Both the position numbers and the translations under genes were made by a program. From positions 54,731,830 to 54,795,829 of the forward strand of contig OY986437.1 of assembly GCA_963920525.1 (NCBI GenBank): 64,000 nt of DNA, read 5' to 3'. Under the pieces are notes generated by a model that was not told the DNA's origin, made no database searches, and saw only the letters and a program-made list of their open reading frames with translations. Each line of letters starts with the position of its first letter. Positions within the stretch are counted from its first letter, which is position 1. This document shows, one piece after another, positions 20,947 to 32,680 of this stretch. This DNA is from Dichetophora obliterata. Taxonomy: Eukaryota; Arthropoda; Insecta; Diptera; Sciomyzidae.

Positions 20947-23326
20947 CGGAGCTGGGTATTTTGCGATTACAATTACTTTCCAATTACAATTACAGAAATC
21001 GTAATCTTTAAAAATTAACGATTACGATTACTGCAATTGTAATGTAAGAAAAGTATTATTACGATTACTGTAATCTGTAATATTACAATTACGATTACTG
21101 TAATTGTAAAAGAAAAATCTATTGATTACAATTACAGTAATCGTAATCAATGAAAATTACAATTAAAATTACTGTAATTGTAATCATGTTTTTTGTAATT
21201 TAATTACTTACTATGTAAGTTATATGACAAACAATGGCGTTAAAAAAAATGTTTATGTGAAAGTCATGTAATTTAAATGTTGTCTTATTTTTCTCCTTAC
21301 TAAAAATAAAAAGCAAATAATATATAGCAATTGTATTCCGAAACTATTTTATTTTGAGCAATACATTTTTAATGATTTAAATCAGAGAACTGCACAAGCG
21401 TACTTGAATTCAAGTATGTACCCAAACTTGAAAAAGCAAGCTTTAGCCAGCTTGCAAAAATACCTAACAGATACAAGTCATATCCATGCTTGCTCGTTGG
21501 CTTGGCTTGTTTAGACTTTCTTTGCCGGGCAGAAAGTTGAAAAGCTTGAAACGATCAGCAAAAGCTTGTAAGCTCGCAAGTATCCAATTAATTGAATTTT
21601 AAGCAAGTATCCAAAAAATCCAATGAGCTTTTGTAGAGAAAGCTTAAGAGTAATAGGACTTTTAAGGGTTCTGTGGACTCCGTGGTTGGCAGTTTTAGGG
21701 GGTAGCTGATTTCGGAATTGATGTCAAAATATAAAATTCCAGAAGGTGGATAGAGTTGCCACCTAGATTTTTTATTTTTACGAATTCTTGTAATTTTGAA
21801 ATTCTGACATTGACATCGAATCTAATCTCACAGTTTTAAAATTTAAGATCGAGGTTAGGGTTGCCACCTAAATTTTTACCACAGTATTGCCACCTAGTAA
21901 AAAGCATTTTTAAGAGTTTTAACATAGTTTAACAGTTTAAGGCAGTCGCCGATTTCGAATCTGAATTCAGAATTTTAAAAATCGATAAGGTCAATAGGTG
22001 GCAATCCTATTATAAAAAATTACATAATTTAGAAATTCTGACAACGGATTCGGATTCAGCGGCCCATTTTTACCTAGTGTTCGCGCCAGCACCGAGTTCG
22101 TAATAATAATTCGTAAAAACTAGGTGGCAACCCTATCCACCATTTTGAATTTTAAAATTTTGAATTCAGATTCGAAATCAGCAACCCCCTAACACTGTTA
22201 AATTAATTTTAAAACTCTTAAAAATACATGTTACTAGATAGCAATGCTGTGGCAAAAATCTATGTGGCAACCCTTACCTCCATCTTAAATTCTAAAACGG
22301 TGACATAAGATTCGAAATCAAATCCGTTGTCAGAATTTCAAGATCACAAGAATTCGCAAACATACAAAAAAATCTAGGTGTCAACTCTATCCGCCATCTT
22401 TAATTTTAAATTTTGACATCAATTCCGAAGTCAGCTACCCCAAAAAAACTGCCAACCACGGAGTCCACAGAAACTTTAAAAGTCCTAATACGCTTAAGCT
22501 TTTCCTACACAAGCTCATTGAGGTTTTTGGATACTTGCCTTCAATTTCAAGCTTTTTGCCGAAGATATCAAGTTTTCCTTTACTTGGGACTTCGTGCCGT
22601 TCGCTTGTAAGCTAGCATACTTGCAAGTCGCAAGCTGTCGTGGGCTTATTTATATTCAAGTTCATGTTATACTTGATTGAAAATTATCAAGCTCAAGCAA
22701 GCTTGAATTTGTATTTTAAGCAAGTACTTGAAATAGACTTCAAGTAGGCTTGTGCAGATCTCTGATATAAATCAAAGCGAACTCAATAATAAGGAATGTA
22801 TAAATTGAACTGATACGAGAGAAAATCCAATTAATTCTCAATATTTCAAATAATATTCCGTCAATATTTCAAATAAAAAAATCAATATTTGCTTTAAATA
22901 AGACTAATTTTTCGAATGAAAAATCAGAAAGAGCGTGCCACCGTTGACGGCATCAAAAAGAAAGAATTACAAAGAGAACTATTCCAGGGCTCTGCTGGAA
23001 GTATTCTAGAAAAGATTTTCTTTGCGATTGCATCATGAAAAATAAAGATTTTTGCAGTAATTCAATTACAAAAAGAATGATTGCGATTACAGTAATCGTA
23101 GTTATAATTCTGCTGTTTTACAATTACTGTAATCGCAATAAAGACATTTTTTGATTACGACTACAGTAGTTGTAATTGTAATTTTTTTATAATTACGATT
23201 TCTGTAATTGTAATTAAAAATATTTCGATTATGATTACAGTAATCGTAATCTTTATTTTTATAAGATTACGATTATAATTTGTAATTAAAATTGTAACTT
23301 TCGTAATTGATTATATCCCAGCTCTG
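20947..23326. mobile_element. hAT-type MITE with perfect 8-bp target duplication, host of a second MITE
   Basis: The ends CGGAGCTGGGTAT and, reversed, CAGAGCTGGGATAT are inverted. GTTGTAAC stands directly on both sides (20939-20946 and 23327-23334), a perfect 8-bp duplication as made by hAT transposases. The two halves (20947-21382 and 22773-23326) are packed with ATTAC/GTAAT units (GATTACAGTAATCGTAATC), themselves palindromic. There is no ORF. Without the nested element it would be about 1 kb. Confidence 0.85.
21383..22764. mobile_element. Nested hAT-type MITE with long internal palindrome
   Basis: Ends CAGAGAACTGCACAAGCGTA and, reversed, CAGAGATCTGCACAAGCCTA are inverted. Flanks ATTTAAAT (21375-21382) and ATATAAAT (22765-22772) match at 7 of 8 positions and have the nnnTAnnn form. 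The interior is one large imperfect palindrome, centred near 22.05 kb, whose arms contain GGACTCCGTGGTTGGCAGTT and the GTTGCCACCTA repeat also found at 3207-4013. CAAGC/GCTTG words are dense near both ends. There is no transposase. Confidence 0.75.
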
Positions 23327-23334
23327 GTTGTAAC

Positions 23335-24075
23335 GACAAGTAAAATTATTTATATGCACTTTGATTTTTTTTGTTTTCGATACATAGGAAAGCAATATCA
23401 AGACCTCGGCTAGAGGAATTGCATTAAACTTCTATCTAGACGAGAAAAGTTACAGAAATTCAGTACTAACAGAAATCTGACAGAAAAACTATAGCGTTTA
23501 ACTCGAACTTAATGATTGCCGTTTTTTGTACTGAAATTAATAAATAACGAAAGCAAGGGCTACATTTTATAATTTTTTTTTTTTTTACTTCAAAACAAAT
23601 TTTGTTATTATTCTGCTTCGGCTTCGGCCGAAAATTCAAATTCGGTCGGACACTAGTACCTATCCAAAAATACCAGAAATTTGGATATATATGAGGTCAA
23701 ATTCTCGGATTTCGATCCGCACAGTGGTTTCATCACATACAAAAATGGAACAAATGGAACAAAATAGGAGTTATCGTAGACCAATCAAATTAATTTGAGT
23801 TCGAATTGGCTATATTAGGTCACATATAAAATATTTTTTAATCCGCCCATATAACTGTATTATTTTATTGAAAACAAAATAACTTTGTCAATAATCGGAA
23901 ATATATTTGAATAATAAGAAAATTATTTTCTCCAACGTCTATTTACATACAAAACTTTCACCAACACTTACTTTAAATAATTTAAACTTTAATGACGCAT
24001 CTTAAGGATTGTAATTTTTCTACACGGCGGTTTTTAGTAACTGACTTTTAAAATTAATAAAATAATACATGTTAT
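23335..24075. other. No gene; short fragment of a TIR family near 23615-23655
   Basis: The stretch CGGCTTCGGCCGAAAATTC to TCGGTCGGACACTAGT at about 23615-23655 matches the right end of the MITE at 45767-46270, so a truncated copy of that family sits here. The rest shows nothing recognisable. Confidence 0.45.
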
Positions 24076-24249
24076 CAAGGTTCATTTATAAGGTTGTGGC
24101 ACTTGAGAGAAATGCACTCTTTTTCCGCCTTTGCTTGAACTGTCACTGTGCTTTTCTTTGTTCTAAGCATTCAGTTTCTTCATTTCTTTTCATCCATTCT
24201 GACAGTTCGACCGAGTTCGCTCTCAAATGCCACAACCTTATGAGCCTTG
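24076..24249. mobile_element. 174-bp MITE with perfect 8-bp target duplication
   Basis: Ends CAAGGTTCAT and, reversed, CAAGGCTCAT are followed on both sides by AAGGTTGTGGCA(C/T)TTGAGAG. CATGTTAT flanks the element exactly on both sides (24068-24075 and 24250-24257). Size, inverted ends and 8-bp duplication fit a hAT-type MITE. Confidence 0.85.
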
Positions 24250-24257
24250 CATGTTAT

Positions 24258-25457
24258 AAAACTACATGTTATAAATATATATATTTAATACATGTTATAA
24301 ATATATAACTTGTTGGCGAACAAGAAAGTTTTTACCAATCCCCAACTTACTTCACACCCTCCAACTAAAGTAGTACACGTCTACCGAACTAACGCAAAGC
24401 TATTAATAGGGGCATCTACGAAGCGTGAAATTTATTTAAAAACAAAATAATAAAATAATAGTTAATCCTTAAAATTTTCCAAAAGTGAATATGCAATAAA
24501 AAATATATATTCATTCATTAAAATTTTTACCACAATCAAGTAAACGGTGCTTTTCTTTTAAATAATTTAATATATTTATTTTATTAATTACACGTGCTTT
24601 TTGTTTTTGTTTTGACTCTCCTTAAGAGAATATGTCAGTCGGTCAAAATGAGTCCGCCGCCTTCAGTCATAATGCATGCTTGTAATTTAGGCAATTTACC
24701 AGCATTGGACACGTCCACAAAACACGCTGTTCTTGTTTTTTTTTAATGTATGTACTCCATTTCACGTATTATTTTAAAGATTAAAATCATTCAAATAGTA
24801 CTAAAATTAACACTCATACAAACACATAATTAATCTATGTATATACCGAGTTATGAAATAAACATACAAAGTAAGCCGGCTCTTATCCGGTTCTTGGATT
24901 TTTTTTCTATTTTTTTTATTTCAGTTCTATATTCTAACATATTTAGTGATCTAGAATAAAACTAATAATCTTACATTTATGCATACATACAGCCATATGT
25001 ATATGTAGTGCGTGTAGAAAATGGTATGTGATGGTTTTTTATTTTTTCTTACTTAAGAGTCACTTAAGAGATGAGTGGCCTGCATAGTAAGAGAGAGGGA
25101 GAGAGAGTGATCGATTAGTTTTATGGAGATATTTGCAGAGAGTTGGTTATATTTGTACGAACGTTCTATTGAGGTTAAAATTTCAGACTAATAAAATAAT
25201 GATAAGCATGCACACGATGGTTAACCCATTAACATTCAAACGAATTTTTTATTATAACTTTCAGCGCTCTTATTGATGCTGAAAATATTTAAAGAATTCA
25301 TATTTTTATTTCAGATTCGGGGTTCAAAATTTTCTCAAAATAGGCACAAATAAGTTAAAGCTTTGCATTATTTATAAGTTAATACCATGGATAGAACGAA
25401 AAATATATGAAAAAATTCTGCATTGTTGCATTACGCAAATAGGTGTTACAAAATATA
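24258..25457. other. Intronic DNA, no gene
   Basis: AT-rich. A second near-copy of the target sequence ACATGTTATAAATATATA follows the MITE (24265-24310), and a GAGAGAGGGAGAGAGAG tract lies at about 25090. No coding signal. Confidence 0.35.
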
Positions 25458-25939
25458 TTAACCCTTTCAGTTAATAATTTCTGAAGTAATTTTTATATTT
25501 ATTTTGTGCTTTGAAAAAAAGATGATCCAACATGATAAAAATAAGTTTAGAGAGATATATGACATTATTGTCAGTTGGATTTTCGATTTTGTGCCGAAGA
25601 AAAGCACAATTTTTTTTTGGCCTATTTTATAAGAAAAAATCAACCAGAGAAAAATCAAATTATGTATTTTATCTGTGTATGTTTTTAATGAAAAGAATAT
25701 TAAGAGGGTTTAAAAAATAAAGATTTAAAGGGTTGAAAAACCTTCAAGGAAATAAAAATTTTTTTTTTTGCCGAAAAGGAGCAAAACAATTTTTTCTTTG
25801 TACAAGCTTGCAAAACGTATGTAGCGTAGGTAAAAAATCAAAGGTATGTTTTTTTATCATTTTAGGACCTAATTGATAGGAATATTATCTCAAAAAATTA
25901 TTTTGTTAATAGCTTAGCTTAACCATTGAAAGGGTTTAA
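25458..25939. mobile_element. Candidate piggyBac-like MITE
   Basis: The left end TTAACCCTTTCAGT and the right end ATTGAAAGGGTTTAA are near-exact inverted repeats bounded by TTAA-type sequence, the piggyBac target; the right side carries one extra T. About 300 bp of the left part recurs at 51805-52115 in direct orientation (CATGATAAAAATAA, GTCAGTTGGATTTT, TTTTGTGCCGAAGAAAA). No transposase is visible. The piggyBac assignment is inference from the TTAA-CCC ends. Confidence 0.45.
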
Positions 25940-26483
25940 CTAGTGCGATTTGACTGGACCAAATGTAAAAACAGTTTTTGCAAAATTTTAAGTTATTCTT
26001 TTTAAAACTTTTTGCCGGGGCATCGGAAATTGGAGATTTCACTTTTAAGAGAGCAGAAATTTTTGTACACTCATGAATATTGACGGTTGATGTACAAATT
26101 TGCATTAAAAATTTCCAAAATTTGTTAACTTTATCTTAAAAATTAAAACTCCCTTTTCCGATTCCCCGGGTGAAAAGTTTCATGATTGGGCTGATTATAC
26201 TTACTTATTTTTTGTGGGGTTAAAAGAGCTTTACCGTTTTCGGAAAGCCACTTTGTATGGGAGGTAGGTGTGGTGTTCATTTGATTTTTACAAATTCCAT
26301 ACTCAGAATTCCTATTTCATTTTAAGCTCATGTCTAAAATTTTAAGTCATTAGATTAATTTTTGCGAAACGTAAAGAGATTTTACCGTTTTGATAAAGTC
26401 ATTTTAAATGGTATGTGGGCGTAGTTTTTATGCAATTTTGCTCGTTTCTTAACTTGATCTTTATTTTTAAAAAAATAAGTTTA
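25940..26483. other. Unassigned repeat-like DNA
   Basis: About 90 bp (26125-26215, TATCTTAAAAATTAAAACTC, then GGGTGAAAAGTTTCATGATTGGGCTGATTA) also occurs, diverged, at 6270-6350 inside the nested hAT element. This indicates a dispersed repeat of unknown family. Confidence 0.4.
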
Positions 26484-27760
26484 TAAAGGGTGGTTAAATT
26501 TTAAGGGCCGATGTTGATTTTGAATAAAACAAATTATTTAGGAAATTATTGTCATTTCTTTTTATTATGATAATATTGGTATGTATGGAACAAAATATCG
26601 GCCAAATGGCCGCCGCGACCTCGGCGGCACACTTCCATCCGATGGTCCAAATTTTCGATGACGCTGAGGCATAATTGAGGTTCTATGCCGTTAATGTGCC
26701 GAATTATCTCATCCTTTAGCTCTTAAATTGTTGCTGCCTTATCGACGTACATCTTTTCCTTCAAATAACCCCAAAGAAAGAAGTCCAACGGTGTCAAATC
26801 ACATGATCTTGGCGGCAATTGACATCGCCGCCACGTGAGATAACACGGCCATTGAATTTGTCGCGCCAAAGAGCCATTGTTTCGTTAGCTGTGTGGCAAG
26901 TGGCACCGTCCTGTTGAAACCACATTTCGTCCACATCCATATCTTCCTATTCGGTCCATAAAAAGTTCGTTATCATCTCACGATAACGAAAACCATTCAC
27001 AGTAACTGCCCTGTAGAAAAAATACGGCCCGATGATGCCGCCAGCCCATAAACCGCACCAAACAGTCACTCTTTGTGGGTTCATTGGTTTTTCGACAATC
27101 ACTCTTGGATTATCATTCGCCCAAATACGGAAATTCTGCTTATTGACGAATCTACTGAGGTGAAAATATGCCTCATCACTGAAGATAATTTTCTTCGAAA
27201 ATTGATCATCCACTGTTGCCATTTCTTGCCACCATTCTGACCTTTGACGACGCTTTAAATGGTCATGAGGCTTTAGTTCTTGAGTAAATTGCACCTTGTA
27301 AGCGTGTAAGTGCAATATGCATAATGTTCATCAACGACGAGCGTGAGAGGTGCAATTGTTAGGCACGACGACGAGTTGAGGTGGACGGCTCTTCAGCCAC
27401 ACTATCCCGAACAGCAGCAATATTTTCTGCAGTACCAGCTGTACGAGCATGCACTGGTGTTTTCACATCTTCTACAGACCCAGTTCGCTCAAATTTTTGC
27501 ACGATTTTTCCGATTTGTACGCACATTTGGACGATTAAATTGACCGAAAAAATCACGAAGTGCACTATATACATTTTGATTTGAACGCCATTTTCATAAT
27601 AAGCCTGAATAACTTTTACGCGTTGCTCGAAAGTGTATCTTTCCATGGTTCAAATTGAATTAGTCTGAAATTGAGAAATGTCAAATGAAATGCAGAAAAA
27701 ACTTGACGTTTAGGTGTGGTTCACATTCAACATCGGCCCTTAAAATTTAACCACCCTTTA
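26484..27760 (-). mobile_element. Near-full-length mariner element of the DD41D (rosa-like) type
   Basis: Inverted ends TAAAGGGTGGTTAAATTTTA at 26484 and its reverse complement ending at 27760 are nearly perfect over more than 30 bp. TA flanks lie at 26482-26483 and 27761-27762. The transposase pseudogene fills the interior on the minus strand. At 1277 bp with both ends and coding present, it is the most complete cut-and-paste transposon in the window. Confidence 0.85.
26552..27646 (-). pseudogene. mariner transposase pseudogene (DD41D)
   Basis: It starts MERYTFEQRVKVIQAYYENG at 27646. A helix-turn-helix region follows, then TGSVEDVKTPVHARTAGTAE, TQELKPHDHLKRRQ, KIIFSDEAYFHLS with the first catalytic aspartate, NPQRVTVWCGLWAGGIIGPY, and MWFQQDGATCHTANE with the second. 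A 1-nt loss near 26815 shifts the frame before RSCDLTPLDFFLWGY with the third. After allowing for that shift, 41 residues separate the second and third aspartates, the spacing of the rosa lineage rather than 34 of classical mariner. It ends with RRGRGGHLADILF and a stop at 26552. Several frameshifts and a scrambled segment at about 27550-27590 make it inactive. Confidence 0.85.
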
Positions 27761-27762
27761 TA

Positions 27763-29220
27763 TAGAATTATTCGTAAAAAAGAAAAACTATATTTGTCGC
27801 GTTATATGCTTAAGGCCGCGTTCATAGTGGACGCTTTGGCTGAAGCTGATGCATAAAGCTGCTTTGTCGAGCTTTTTTTGATCATAGTGAACGCTTATTC
27901 AACGCTGCAGTAGCTTACTGGTGTACATAGTGCGCGCTTTATGCTTGTGACTGAGATGCTTTGTTTTCATTTGTCTCTTTGGAAAATAATGCCTTCAATT
28001 GCGTTTTGCAAAAGTAAATTAAAGATTTTTTTGTTTAATGAGTATATAGATTCGCGATAATCACCAATAACAAACCAATCAAACCAATAACAAACAAAAG
28101 TTCAAAGGAACTTGAAAAAACAAAGCATAACAATGGTGCAAAGTTCAGCACATAAAGTACATAAGAAGTAAGCAAGAACAACGAAAACTATGGAAACAAA
28201 CGAGATAGAATACACAAGTGCATGCAAATGAAAAGCACCACAAAACGAAACAACAACGCAACTACAACGCAACAACAACACAACAACGGTTAAAACTTCA
28301 CAAAAAAATATCCAACAAATAAAAAAAAATCAACAAAAATATTGCCTGCATTCAGCGGAAAGAACTGTTCCACAACTTTCGGGCTGAATGGTATGCTCTC
28401 ACAAAACATGTTCCTTGAGATGTCACAATTTATATAGCGAAAATATTTTATGCTACTTCGCTACTTGAGCACTTTTTCGGCTAGAATGCGGCCATTGTTA
28501 GCAGGCAAAATAGATAAACAAGTGCCGAATAGCATTTTAAAAATGTTCTACAACAAAGCATAAAAAACAAAATTCTTTTGCTGTGTGAGCAAGCGAGATG
28601 GAGATATAAGCGCTGAAAAGCATTTGAAAAGAAGCTTTATGCTGGCTTTATGAGTTGGTCTAAAGTGGTTGGACCTCTTATAAAGTGGGACTCGAACTTT
28701 TCTCTGATATTTTCCTCAGGCATCACCAATGTTTTGACATTGACAGTGTACTTTTGATGCGCCATCACTTTTCTTGTGGATTTGGAGAGAAAATACGCGT
28801 TGTTTATATGCGTGCCAAACATAGTGAAAAAATTTCAGAAAAAGGTTTTTTTCTCCATTTTGGGCAATGATAATTTTGTCATAATTTTTTGTGCTATAAA
28901 AACGGTGAGTGTATGCATTGTGTTTGGTTTTCGTTTATCTTTAAGATTTCAAAGTGATTTTTGTTCAAATGGAGTGAAAAAAGAAATGTCTGATGCTATA
29001 TCAAAATGTCCATGAATTTATAATGTGGAACTTCACGGGTCATTGTAAGCAATGTGGGACCCACTGCGCGTGCATACAACATACCGGAGACCAGGTTTTA
29101 CCGGTATCTGGAAAGCGTGAACGTGAAATTTTATGATATTCCGCAAATTGATGATGTAGAATTGATGAATTGCGTTCTTGAAATTATGACTAGGATTAAG
29201 ACGTAGAATGAAGTGAATGA
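27763..29220. other. No gene recognised
   Basis: 28080-28330 is rich in CAACAACA/ACAAAC words. AAGC(A/T)TTATGC and AGCTTTATGC words recur at both 27830-27960 and 28600-28655, perhaps eroded ends of an element. The 61-codon minus ORF at 28637-28822 has no recognised motif. Confidence 0.35.
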
Positions 29221-29414
29221 CTGAGTTTCTAAATGCATTAACACAATGCATCAGTGTGTTTTATTTTGAATTGGTCCGACATTTTTTACCAAAACTGCGC
29301 AACTATGATATTTTTAAGAATATCAGTAGAGTTGCGCAGTTTTCGTATTTAAACTTAGCACCAATTCAAAATAAAACTCACTGATGCATTGCATGAATGC
29401 ATTTAGGAACTCAG
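29221..29414. mobile_element. Foldback/MITE with ~85-bp arms
   Basis: The left arm 29221-29304 (CTGAGTTTCTAAATGCATTA to CTGCGCAACT) pairs with the right arm 29330-29414 with about 80-90 percent identity. The short spacer also contains an ATATTTTTAAGAATAT palindrome. No target duplication is certain. Confidence 0.65.
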
Positions 29415-29489
29415 CCAATTAAAGAATAATGTCATTTATATTCAAAGGTCAACTGAATAAATAAAGATTCATAATTTGGAGTTTTCACT

Positions 29490-29981
29490 TCAATAAGTTT
29501 TCGCTTTCTGTGGTTTTATTGAATGTATGATAAAGTCCCACATTAGAAGACAAACATTTTTGGAGCAGATTTTAAGCTTTTCAGATTTTTGGAAAAATAC
29601 AATGAAATTTTCCAACAAAACTATAAACTCTATTAAGCAAAAAGATAGTAATTTAAAATACCAATCCAATGATATACTTGTATACAATCCAATGATATCA
29701 AAAAGTCCAGCTAAATGTATACAACTTACACATTTGTGCTTGCTAAATTTAACATAAAAAAATATTACTAATAGCCATCGACGAGCTTTTCTAGTTACAT
29801 TATAAGTATCACATAATTGATCTTCACCACCTTTAGTTTTATTATAAATTTCTATTATTTCGGGTAGTCGTTTTGGTCCATCGATGATATTGCCATTTTT
29901 GTGGAGTATAGAGAGAAGCATAACATTCTTGTTTCTTTTAGGCACGTACGAAAGAATTGTAGTTTTTTTTTTAGAAACCAA
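29490..29981 (-). pseudogene. piggyBac transposase fragment
   Basis: On the minus strand the first about 75 codons read SYVPKRNKNVMLLSILHKNG, then PEIIEIYNKTKGGEDQLCDT and YNVTRKARRWLLVIFF, matching the DDE_Tnp_1_7 core of piggyBac transposases. The conserved YNxTKGGVDxxDxxCxxY motif is shortened by about three residues around the catalytic aspartate. The remaining 90 codons are low-complexity and no longer homologous. Neither the N-terminal part nor the cysteine-rich C-terminus is present, so this is a broken fragment. Confidence 0.78.
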
Positions 29982-30758
29982 ATATAGTAGATTTTGATTA
30001 ATTTTTTTTTGTAGTCGAACTCGAAGTATACCAAAATCCGTAGAATTCCAAAAAAAAAAAGAAATATTTAATAACTAACCTGGGTGAAAAGCACCCAAAC
30101 ACTTCTTATTTTAATCGCGCTGACACGCTCATGTCTCGCAGACCACTAGAAACTAAAAATTATTGAAGTAAAAATATTGAATATACTATAAAGTTACAAC
30201 GGTTAAATTGCTTATTGCAGATAATTTAAGCAACATATAATTAAAAAATGTTAGACAACTATATTTGTTGGTGACGAACTTTGAAAAAGTACACATTCAG
30301 GCAAGTTCTGCATTCCACTTCCGAGTGGAAGTGAAATTAAATCATAATTGAATTTGATATATGGTGATTTAATTGGTGTTTTATTTAAGTGACTTAAGTT
30401 TTGTATTGAGTTGCAAAACTTTATCCTATTCATGCAATCCACACAAAATATAAAGGAGGCTGTGGAAAAACTAAAAAATGTCTGTAAATTTATCTCAAAA
30501 TCTTTAAAACTGAGATTGCTAAAAGCGAAAACCTGCATTTTGAGCGAATTTTATTAAACTTTTGAAAAAGTTTTTTTTTCTGTTAGTTGAATAAAAATTT
30601 ACCCAAAAACACCGAGTTTTGGTCTAGTTTAAATTGAATTGGTGATTACTTTTATGTAAAAGCCTGATTTTTAATTATTCAACAGTATTTTTGAAAATCT
30701 GGAAAAAATCATAAATACATAATCAAATAAGTCGTGCATATAATTAAGTATATTGTTA
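29982..30758. other. No gene seen
   Basis: AT-rich sequence between two transposase relics. The left terminus of the Tc1 relic probably lies near 30640, but a convincing inverted pair was not found. Confidence 0.35.
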
Positions 30759-31743
30759 TTATTTTGTAGCAAAACCATTGTTGCCAATTACTGCTTGACA
30801 CCAGTGAGGCATAGAATCCACCAAATTTTCACAAACACTGTTAGGAAGCGTTTCCCAAACTTTTTTGTTTCATCGTACAGCTTATCAAAGTTGCCTATTT
30901 TGAGCAAGCTCTCTTCTTTTTTATAACCTGCCATAAGTTCTCAATTGGATTGAGGTCAGGACTGAAAGATGGCCAGTCCAAAACATTAACTAAATTATCT
31001 GAAAACCACTGCTTGACCAGCCCAGCCGAGCGGTGTGCTTCGGTTCGTTGTCCTGTTGAAATATGCAAGTTACGGGCATATTTTCATCCGAATAAGGTAG
31101 CATCACATTGTCCAGAATTTCAATACATTGGAAACGGTTCATAAGACCCTCAATTTTGTTGCAGTGGGCTGACACCACGCTATGACATAGCGCCCCAAAG
31201 CATAATGATTCCTTCTCCACGCTTCAATGTATCTCGGGTGTACTTTGTGTCAAACTCCGGGTGACACTATTTTAGTTTCGTCTGAAAACAATACTCTCTT
31301 CCATCCTTTTGTTCCCCAATGACGAAACTTTTTAGCGAACTCAAGCCTCTTCTTACGGTTGCGTTCAGATACTAGAGGCTTCTTGCGTGTAATCCTTCCA
31401 AAAAGTCCGGCTACACGCAAACGTCTGTTAATCGTGTCTTATGGATGGTGCTGCTTCATTTTCGCCATAGATAGCCACTATCACTTCTTTTGCAGATTTA
31501 TGCGGATTTTTTTAGATTGCCGGACAATGAGAGTATCTTCTCGAGCAGTAGTAATTCGGCTTCTTCGTTTGCGTTGCACCTTTTCTGCAGTCGATTTTTT
31601 TTTTAAATACTGAAGAGCATTACCTACCATGGTTTTAGAAACTTTTAAGGCAGTTGCGATTTGTCGACATGATCTTCCATCTTGGTGCATCTGAATAATG
31701 ATTTTTCGGTTGCTGACGTCACAAGATTTGTTTTTGACCATTG
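30759..31743 (-). pseudogene. Tc1-like transposase pseudogene (DD34E type)
   Basis: It starts at 31743 with MVKNKSCDVSNRKIIIQMHQ and the paired helix-turn-helix (GRSCRQIATALKVSKTMVGN). The centre is frameshifted but includes LCFGALCHSVVSAHCNKIEG and PVTCIFQQDNEPKHTA with the second catalytic aspartate. A frameshift follows, then the equivalent of SPDLNPIENLWQV with the catalytic glutamate. The C-terminus is like SVCENLVDSMPHWCQAVIGN, with a stop at 30759. The order and spacing are standard for a Tc1 transposase of about 330 residues; at least three frameshifts or stops inactivate it. Confidence 0.82.
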
Positions 31744-32680
31744 TTAACTACCAAAAATACCTCTAATAATAACTTGTAACTATCAATGTATATAAAATCA
31801 CCTTTTTTTATTTTATAAGATTATTAGCGGGCCCGACAGACGTTGTACTGCCCCAATTCAACTAATTTCTTTGTGATCATTTTCATTTTGTGATTTTTTG
31901 AAAAGTGTGTAAGTGTCCAAGCAACGTGCCATTCGAGCCACACATGCTACACGTTTCTTTTTGAAACTTCAATTCGTGACTATGAAAACCGTCTTAATTA
32001 AAGCATTTTTATTTAATTGTGGCAACTCACCTTTTACCACAAAGCTGGTGTGGCTATTTTTTTATTAACCGAGATATTAACCTTAATAATTTATGTTGTA
32101 TATTTGGTGGCCCAAGGTGTTTCCCTTTTTTAGCTGAGTTGCCAAGAGTAACCATACGAACTTAATTAAAATTTCCAATACAGAAAAAATCGTCTGAAAT
32201 ATAGTATTTCAGTTAATTTGTGGGCAGTTATAGAGGGTGTGGCAGCTTTCGTTTTTTTATTACTTGACACATAAACCTTTATAACAGATGTTGTAATTTT
32301 GGTGGCCTAAGGTGTTATCGTTCCTGAGATCTTAAAAGACACTGCACAAACGATTTTGTGTGTAAAAAAGGGGCGTTGGAAGTAGGCGTGGAAATATTTA
32401 TGCATAAAGTGACCACCACTTGGTCTCATATCACATATACACCAAGTTTCAATATAAAAACATGCACAACTCAGGACTTATCTTTCGAACCTGTTGGTGC
32501 AATAGAAAAAAAAAATCAAAAATGAAAGTGCAGGCTTTGAAAGTGAATAACTCGGTCATGTTACAACGTATTGCATTTTTGTTTGAAATTTTGATTAATT
32601 GTCCGTCCAATCGTGTTTCAATCTTTTTCATTTTCGTTTTCCTTCTAATTTTTATAATTTTCCAAAAACAACCTTAACGA
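31744..32680. other. Repeat-like DNA of unknown family
   Basis: Phrases such as CGTCT(G/A)AAATATAGTATTT and GGGGCGTGGAA recur at 32180-32240, 32360-32395 and 33300-33370, and AAACCGTCTTAATTA-type text at 31985. This suggests several eroded copies of one element between 31.8 and 33.4 kb. Confidence 0.4.
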
